Below, piece by piece: positions 60,941 through 64,000 of a stretch of DNA of 64,000 bases; the first letter of the stretch is position 1, and each line of letters opens with the position of its first letter. The notes under the pieces were generated by a model, which searched no databases, had not been told where the DNA came from, and worked only from the letters and a program-made list of their open reading frames with translations. A program made the translations under genes and the position numbers. The stretch is from Paenibacillus allorhizosphaerae (GTDB lineage Bacteria; Bacillota; Bacilli; Paenibacillales; NBRC-103111), in NCBI RefSeq assembly GCF_910594985.1, contig NZ_CAJVCE010000019.1, positions 78,546 to 142,545 of the forward strand, given 5' to 3'.

Positions 60941-62344
60941 TCATGTGCCGGAAACGGCGAGCGCGCCTTGCCCCGCATGGTCGACGAGCGCTTTTTTCTC
61001 CCATGCCCGGCTTCGCCAGCGGAAAAACATGATGACGCCGCGCAGCCATTCGTCCGCAGCGATCGCCAGCCATATGCCCGCTAGCCCCAAATCGAGCCGG
61101 AAAGCAAGGAAATACCCGAGCGGCAAGCTCATTCCTACCATAGAGAGCAAACCCATATATACGGTAAATTTCGCATCGCCCGCGGCCCGCAGCGAGTTGA
61201 TCAGGATCAGGTTGAACGTTCGCCCGGTCTCCAGAAGCATGCTGAGCACGATGACCTGCGAAGCAAGCCGAACGATCACCAGGTCGTTCGTAAACAAGCC
61301 GATCAAAGGCTCGCGGAACACGACGGCAGCCGCATCGATCAAGACAGTGATGCCCAGCCCCCACTTCAAACTTTTCCATACGCGGTTATAAGCTTCTTCC
61401 TTCCGCCCCGCGCCGATCAACCGTCCCGTAATGATCGCCGTGCCGATCCCGACCGCCGAGCTAAACAAATAAATGTACGTCGATATGTTCATGGCGTACT
61501 GCCTGGAAGCGAGCGCCTCCACCCCAAGAAACGTTACAAAATACAAGAACACCGATTGGCAGCTGTGATAAGTGACCTGCTCCAATGCCGATGGAATGCC
61601 GATTTTCAATATTTTGCGAATATATTCGCGTGACATGCGGAAGTAATCCGCGAGCGCGATCCGAACTTCCATCAGCCGGTAAAACAACCAGAAGAACACG
61701 AGCAGCGCGATGCCGCGGCTGACGATCGTCGATATGGCCGCACCGGTGACGCCCATTTCCGGGAATCCCATGTGGCCGAAGATGAGCAAATAATTGCCGA
61801 TGACATGAATGACGTTCATCCCCAGGGAAACGAGCATCGATTGTCTTGTATATCCGTACGTTCGAATAATGCTGGAGAGCGTATTGATCAACGCCTGCAA
61901 AAACAGTCCGCCGCCGACAATGACCAGATACGACTCGGCATAGGCCAGCACGTCTCCCTGTAAGTGGACCGCTCTCAGCAGCGGCTTGCCGAGCACGATA
62001 AACAAGGCGCTTAACGTTAAGCCGATCATCAGGTTGAGCGTAACGGAAATCGCCGAAATGCGAGCCGCTTCTATCGGCTTTCTCGCGCCGATATATTGCG
62101 CGACGACAATCGACGCGCCGTTGCCGATCACCTCAAGGACGAGGATTGCAATGAAAATATATTGATTCGCCACGCCTACCGCAGACACCGCCTGATCCGA
62201 TACGGAACTTAACATGAGCGTATCGGCGGTACCCATCAGCATAAACAAAAACAACTCCAAAAAAATCGGCCAAGTGAGCGCAAACAAGCTAAAGCCCTCG
62301 GTTTCGCGAGCGGCTGCCGCGTTTTTCGATGCAGTGGTACTCAT
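60941..62344 (-). CDS. MATE-family multidrug/metabolite exporter
   Basis: 467 residues, twelve helices in two halves. First half starts FALTWPIFLELFLFMLMGTA, with VGVANQYIFIAILVLEVIGN, GASIVVAQYIGARKP and second-half GTAIITGRLIGAGRKEEAYN, the MATE NorM/DinF-like signatures. Exports substrates by Na or H antiport; the substrate is unknown. ATG 62344 follows AAAGGTG. Its relation to the convergent or following genes is nil; probably monocistronic. Confidence 0.9.
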   Translation of the reverse strand: MSTTASKNAAAARETEGFSLFALTWPIFLELFLFMLMGTADTLMLSSVSDQAVSAVGVANQYIFIAILVLEVIGNGASIVVAQYIGARKPIEAARISAISVTLNLMIGLTLSALFIVLGKPLLRAVHLQGDVLAYAESYLVIVGGGLFLQALINTLSSIIRTYGYTRQSMLVSLGMNVIHVIGNYLLIFGHMGFPEMGVTGAAISTIVSRGIALLVFFWLFYRLMEVRIALADYFRMSREYIRKILKIGIPSALEQVTYHSCQSVFLYFVTFLGVEALASRQYAMNISTYIYLFSSAVGIGTAIITGRLIGAGRKEEAYNRVWKSLKWGLGITVLIDAAAVVFREPLIGLFTNDLVIVRLASQVIVLSMLLETGRTFNLILINSLRAAGDAKFTVYMGLLSMVGMSLPLGYFLAFRLDLGLAGIWLAIAADEWLRGVIMFFRWRSRAWEKKALVDHAGQGALAVSGT

Positions 62345-62463
62345 GATGTCACCTTTCTATCCGTTTAATCATCCGCTGAAATTTCAATTCCCCTATCGTA
62401 GCACAGTTTTCATTCGTTTTCATCACATTCGTCCGAATTCCATAAACTACCCTGATAAAATAA

Positions 62464-62496
62464 GAACAACTCCTGACCGGAGTCTCGGAGTTGTTC
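62464..62496 (-). terminator. rho-independent terminator of the xre-def operon
   Basis: Stem GAACAACTCC/GGAGTTGTTC followed by TTATTTTATC on the minus strand. Confidence 0.8.
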
Positions 62497-62546
62497 CGCT
62501 TCGCAAATTATCGTTACTTTCGCTCGGACTTTCCCGGCGATCCCCG

Positions 62547-63062
62547 CTACCCTTGGTTGCTGAGGCGGATGACGTCCAGAAGGCCGATGCGATCGTTCGT
62601 TTGCTCATGGTACAGCCACGGTTCCTTGACATGATCGACGAACAAGACGCCGTTCAAATGATCGATCTCATGCTGCATGCAGCGGGCAAGGTAGCCTTCG
62701 CCTTCCAAAATCACTTCTTCGCCCTGCCGGTTGTAGGTTTTGACGCGAACCGCATTCGCTCTTGTGACCGTCCCGTAGTAACCCGGGAAAGACAAGCAAG
62801 CCTCCGACCCGGTCTGGGTTCCGCTCATCTCCAATATTTCCGGATTGATGAGCTCGATCAACCCGTCTCCGCAGTCCATCACGATCAGCCTTCGGAGCAG
62901 ACCGATTTGCGGCGCGGCGAGCCCTGCCCGCCCTTCTTTGTCATATAGCGTCTCTACCATGTCATCAAGGATTTTGTGCGTCTTCGGCGAAACGGGGTCG
63001 GCCGTTTTGGCCGTCTTTCGCAGCACGGTATCGCCGAAAGGCAAAATTTGTTTTACTGTCAT
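62547..63062 (-). CDS. def: peptide deformylase
   Basis: 171 residues. The three motifs are GLAAPQIGLLRR (I), EACLSFPG (II, with Ala in place of the usual Gly) and QHEIDHLNGVLFVD (III, HExxH zinc site). It removes the formyl group from nascent N-termini. Codon start ATG 63062 is four bases behind the XRE regulator stop, so it is cotranscribed and probably coupled. This is shorter and more proteobacterial-like than type II enzymes of Firmicutes (no insertion), so it may be a second copy or an acquired type I enzyme. Confidence 0.95.
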   Translation of the reverse strand: MTVKQILPFGDTVLRKTAKTADPVSPKTHKILDDMVETLYDKEGRAGLAAPQIGLLRRLIVMDCGDGLIELINPEILEMSGTQTGSEACLSFPGYYGTVTRANAVRVKTYNRQGEEVILEGEGYLARCMQHEIDHLNGVLFVDHVKEPWLYHEQTNDRIGLLDVIRLSNQG

Positions 63063-63066
63063 CGGT

Positions 63067-63309
63067 TTATGCTCCTCTCACTTGCTCTGGACGGGTATGT
63101 ACCCATAAATCGCTTGGCGTACACTCCAGCGCCGTACATAACGCATCCAGCGTATCCGACTTCATCTGCTTCGGCTGGCCGGTGAGCAAAGCGCTGATCG
63201 AGGGCGCGGATAAGCTGTAGTTCGCCTTCTCCTTCAGCAGACGGGCTAGCGCTGCACCGGTCCATATCCCTCGCTCCGCCATTACGTTTCGCAGCATCCA
63301 TATCAACAT
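63067..63309 (-). CDS. XRE-family (Cro/C1-type) small regulator
   Basis: 80 residues. HTH LARLLKEKANYSLSAPSISA and the closing segment MKSDTLDALCTALECTPSDL are typical of YozG/SinR-like small repressors. ATG 63309 follows GAGGTG; a GTG at 63321 is alternative. The gene is followed four bases later by def. Its promoter contains two tandem palindromes, indicating strong self-repression. Confidence 0.9.
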   Translation of the reverse strand: MLIWMLRNVMAERGIWTGAALARLLKEKANYSLSAPSISALLTGQPKQMKSDTLDALCTALECTPSDLWVHTRPEQVRGA

Positions 63310-63330
63310 GCGGCAAGTCACCTCGAGTTC

Positions 63331-63374
63331 ATTAGTTATTGACTAATTATATTAGGTGTTGCCTAATATTTCAA
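63331..63374 (-). promoter_or_regulatory. promoter with two tandem operators for xre-def
   Basis: Minus strand: -35 TTGAAA (63374-63369), 17 bases, -10 TATAAT (63351-63346). Palindrome TATTAGG-TGTTG-CCTAATA (63350-63368) fills the spacer and ATTAGT-TATTG-ACTAAT (63331-63347) follows the -10. Their centres are 20 bases apart. Confidence 0.8.
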
Positions 63375-63453
63375 TGTCGGTCTTTTCGCTGGCATGGGGG
63401 AATTCGTCTGTAGTAAGATGAACATAAGAAAAGCGCTTTGAAAGGAGATTGTT

Positions 63454-63738
63454 ATGTGCCGAAATATTAAAACATTGTTCAACTTCGACCCTCCGGCTAC
63501 CGAAAATGAGATTACAGACGCGTCGCTTCAGTTTGTCAGGAAGCTCTCCGGGTTTACCAAGCCGTCGAAGGCCAATGAGGAAGCGTTCAACCGCGCCGTT
63601 GAAGAGGTGGCCGCCGCTGCCCGGCAGTTGATGAGTTCTCTGGTCACGAACGCCGAGCCGCGCAACCGTGAAGTCGAAATCGAACGCGCCCGCATGCGAT
63701 CGGCCAAACGCTTCGGCACCGCATCGGATTCAAACTAG
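63454..63738 (+). CDS. DUF2277-family protein
   Basis: 94 residues. MCRNIKTLFNFDPPATENEI then DASLQFVRKLSGFTKPSKAN, and a helix VEEVAAAARQLMSSLVT: the DUF2277 pattern (CRNI..L.N..PPAT..EI..AALQ.VRK.SG...PS..N). Its function is unknown. ATG 63454 follows GAAAGGAG. Monocistronic; the terminator lies 130 bases on. Confidence 0.9.
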   Translation: MCRNIKTLFNFDPPATENEITDASLQFVRKLSGFTKPSKANEEAFNRAVEEVAAAARQLMSSLVTNAEPRNREVEIERARMRSAKRFGTASDSN

Positions 63739-63868
63739 CAGCTAAATCCCCATTGCCGGCGTAAGCTCGCGAGGCTGTCCAACTCCAAGAATACGCTGTC
63801 GATTGGGAACGAATTCATTCGCTGTCTCCCTTATGAGACAACCCTCTGCCGTACCGTCCCTTTACAAC

Positions 63869-63900
63869 AAACATCCCGAACCGTTACGTTCGGGATGTTT
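63869..63900 (+). terminator. terminator after the DUF2277 gene
   Basis: Stem AAACATCCCGAA/TTCGGGATGTTT with loop CCGTTACG. Confidence 0.75.
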
Positions 63901-63904
63901 GTTC

Positions 63905-63930
63905 AGCCTGTTGAAAAACTTCAACAGGCT
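63905..63930. repeat. 11-bp inverted repeat
   Basis: AGCCTGTTGAA/TTCAACAGGCT with a four-base loop, followed by ACTTTTATC. This hairpin motif is common between genes in Firmicutes; it may be a second terminator. Confidence 0.5.
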
Positions 63931-64000
63931 ACTTTTATCTTTAATATCTTTATCAAATTACCGCGTTAATATGATATAATATAACTATACTGTAAAGGCG

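Noticed and set aside
1..64000. CRISPR arrays, prophage genes, insertion sequences, tRNA or rRNA genes
   Set aside because: I saw no regularly spaced repeats, transposase or integrase motifs, or tRNA cloverleaf/T-loop patterns that I could support.

Overview
The window reads as a chromosomal segment of a moderately GC-rich, endospore-forming Firmicute of the Paenibacillaceae (Paenibacillus or Cohnella type). The evidence is the strong AAGGAGG-type ribosome sites, frequent GTG and TTG starts, LSGC-type lipoproteins, Spo0M, BlaI/BlaR1-type and TcyP-type proteins, and many rho-independent terminators. I recognised no tRNA, rRNA, CRISPR array, prophage or intact insertion sequence. About 64 protein genes are supported, mostly on the minus strand and mostly in one- to three-gene units.

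Layout. 1-6.1 kb: a truncated 7TM sensor divergent from an OmpR-type regulator, RluF-like pseudouridine synthase, and a class A penicillin-binding protein with an unusual low-complexity N-terminus. 6.1-13.9 kb: a drug-type MFS exporter; a sugar-uptake/xylan module (orphan sugar-binding lipoprotein, LacI-type regulator, GH10 xylanase) in which two promoters share one operator type; and a GntR plus CynX-like transporter pair. 14-22 kb: small acidic proteins, an AraC regulator, hypoxanthine-DNA glycosylase plus EamA transporter, a chemotaxis receptor and a phosphatase. 22-33 kb: methyltransferase plus PQQ-type sugar dehydrogenase, an acetolactate synthase small-subunit remnant, Dps, a parS-like site, a hybrid sensor kinase, Spo0M, a kinase overlapping an SMP-30 protein, and an NlpC/P60 hydrolase. 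33-43 kb: DUF72 and EcsC proteins, glutaminyl-tRNA synthetase, a LigB-type dioxygenase, a TetR/metallo-hydrolase pair with tandem operators, and an FAD enzyme behind a purine-riboswitch-like leader. 43-54 kb: cystine-type symporter, cytochrome c, BlaI/M56 pair, YceI, HD-GYP phosphodiesterase, a ParM/ParR-like chromosomal locus and AmtB. 54-64 kb: pirin, M23 endopeptidase, a sulfonate/nitrate-type ABC transporter, UPF0718 permease, MATE exporter, an XRE-deformylase operon and a DUF2277 protein.

The items most worth follow-up are the variant purine-type riboswitch with an apparent ON expression platform (43.1 kb), the chromosomal ParM/ParR/winged-helix locus (50.5-52.6 kb), the near-perfect parS site (26.4 kb), the two-promoter LacI/xylanase regulon lacking permeases (7.7-11.8 kb), the second BlaI-like operator beyond the M56 gene (46.6 kb), and operator-embedded promoters for XRE-def and TetR-MBL.
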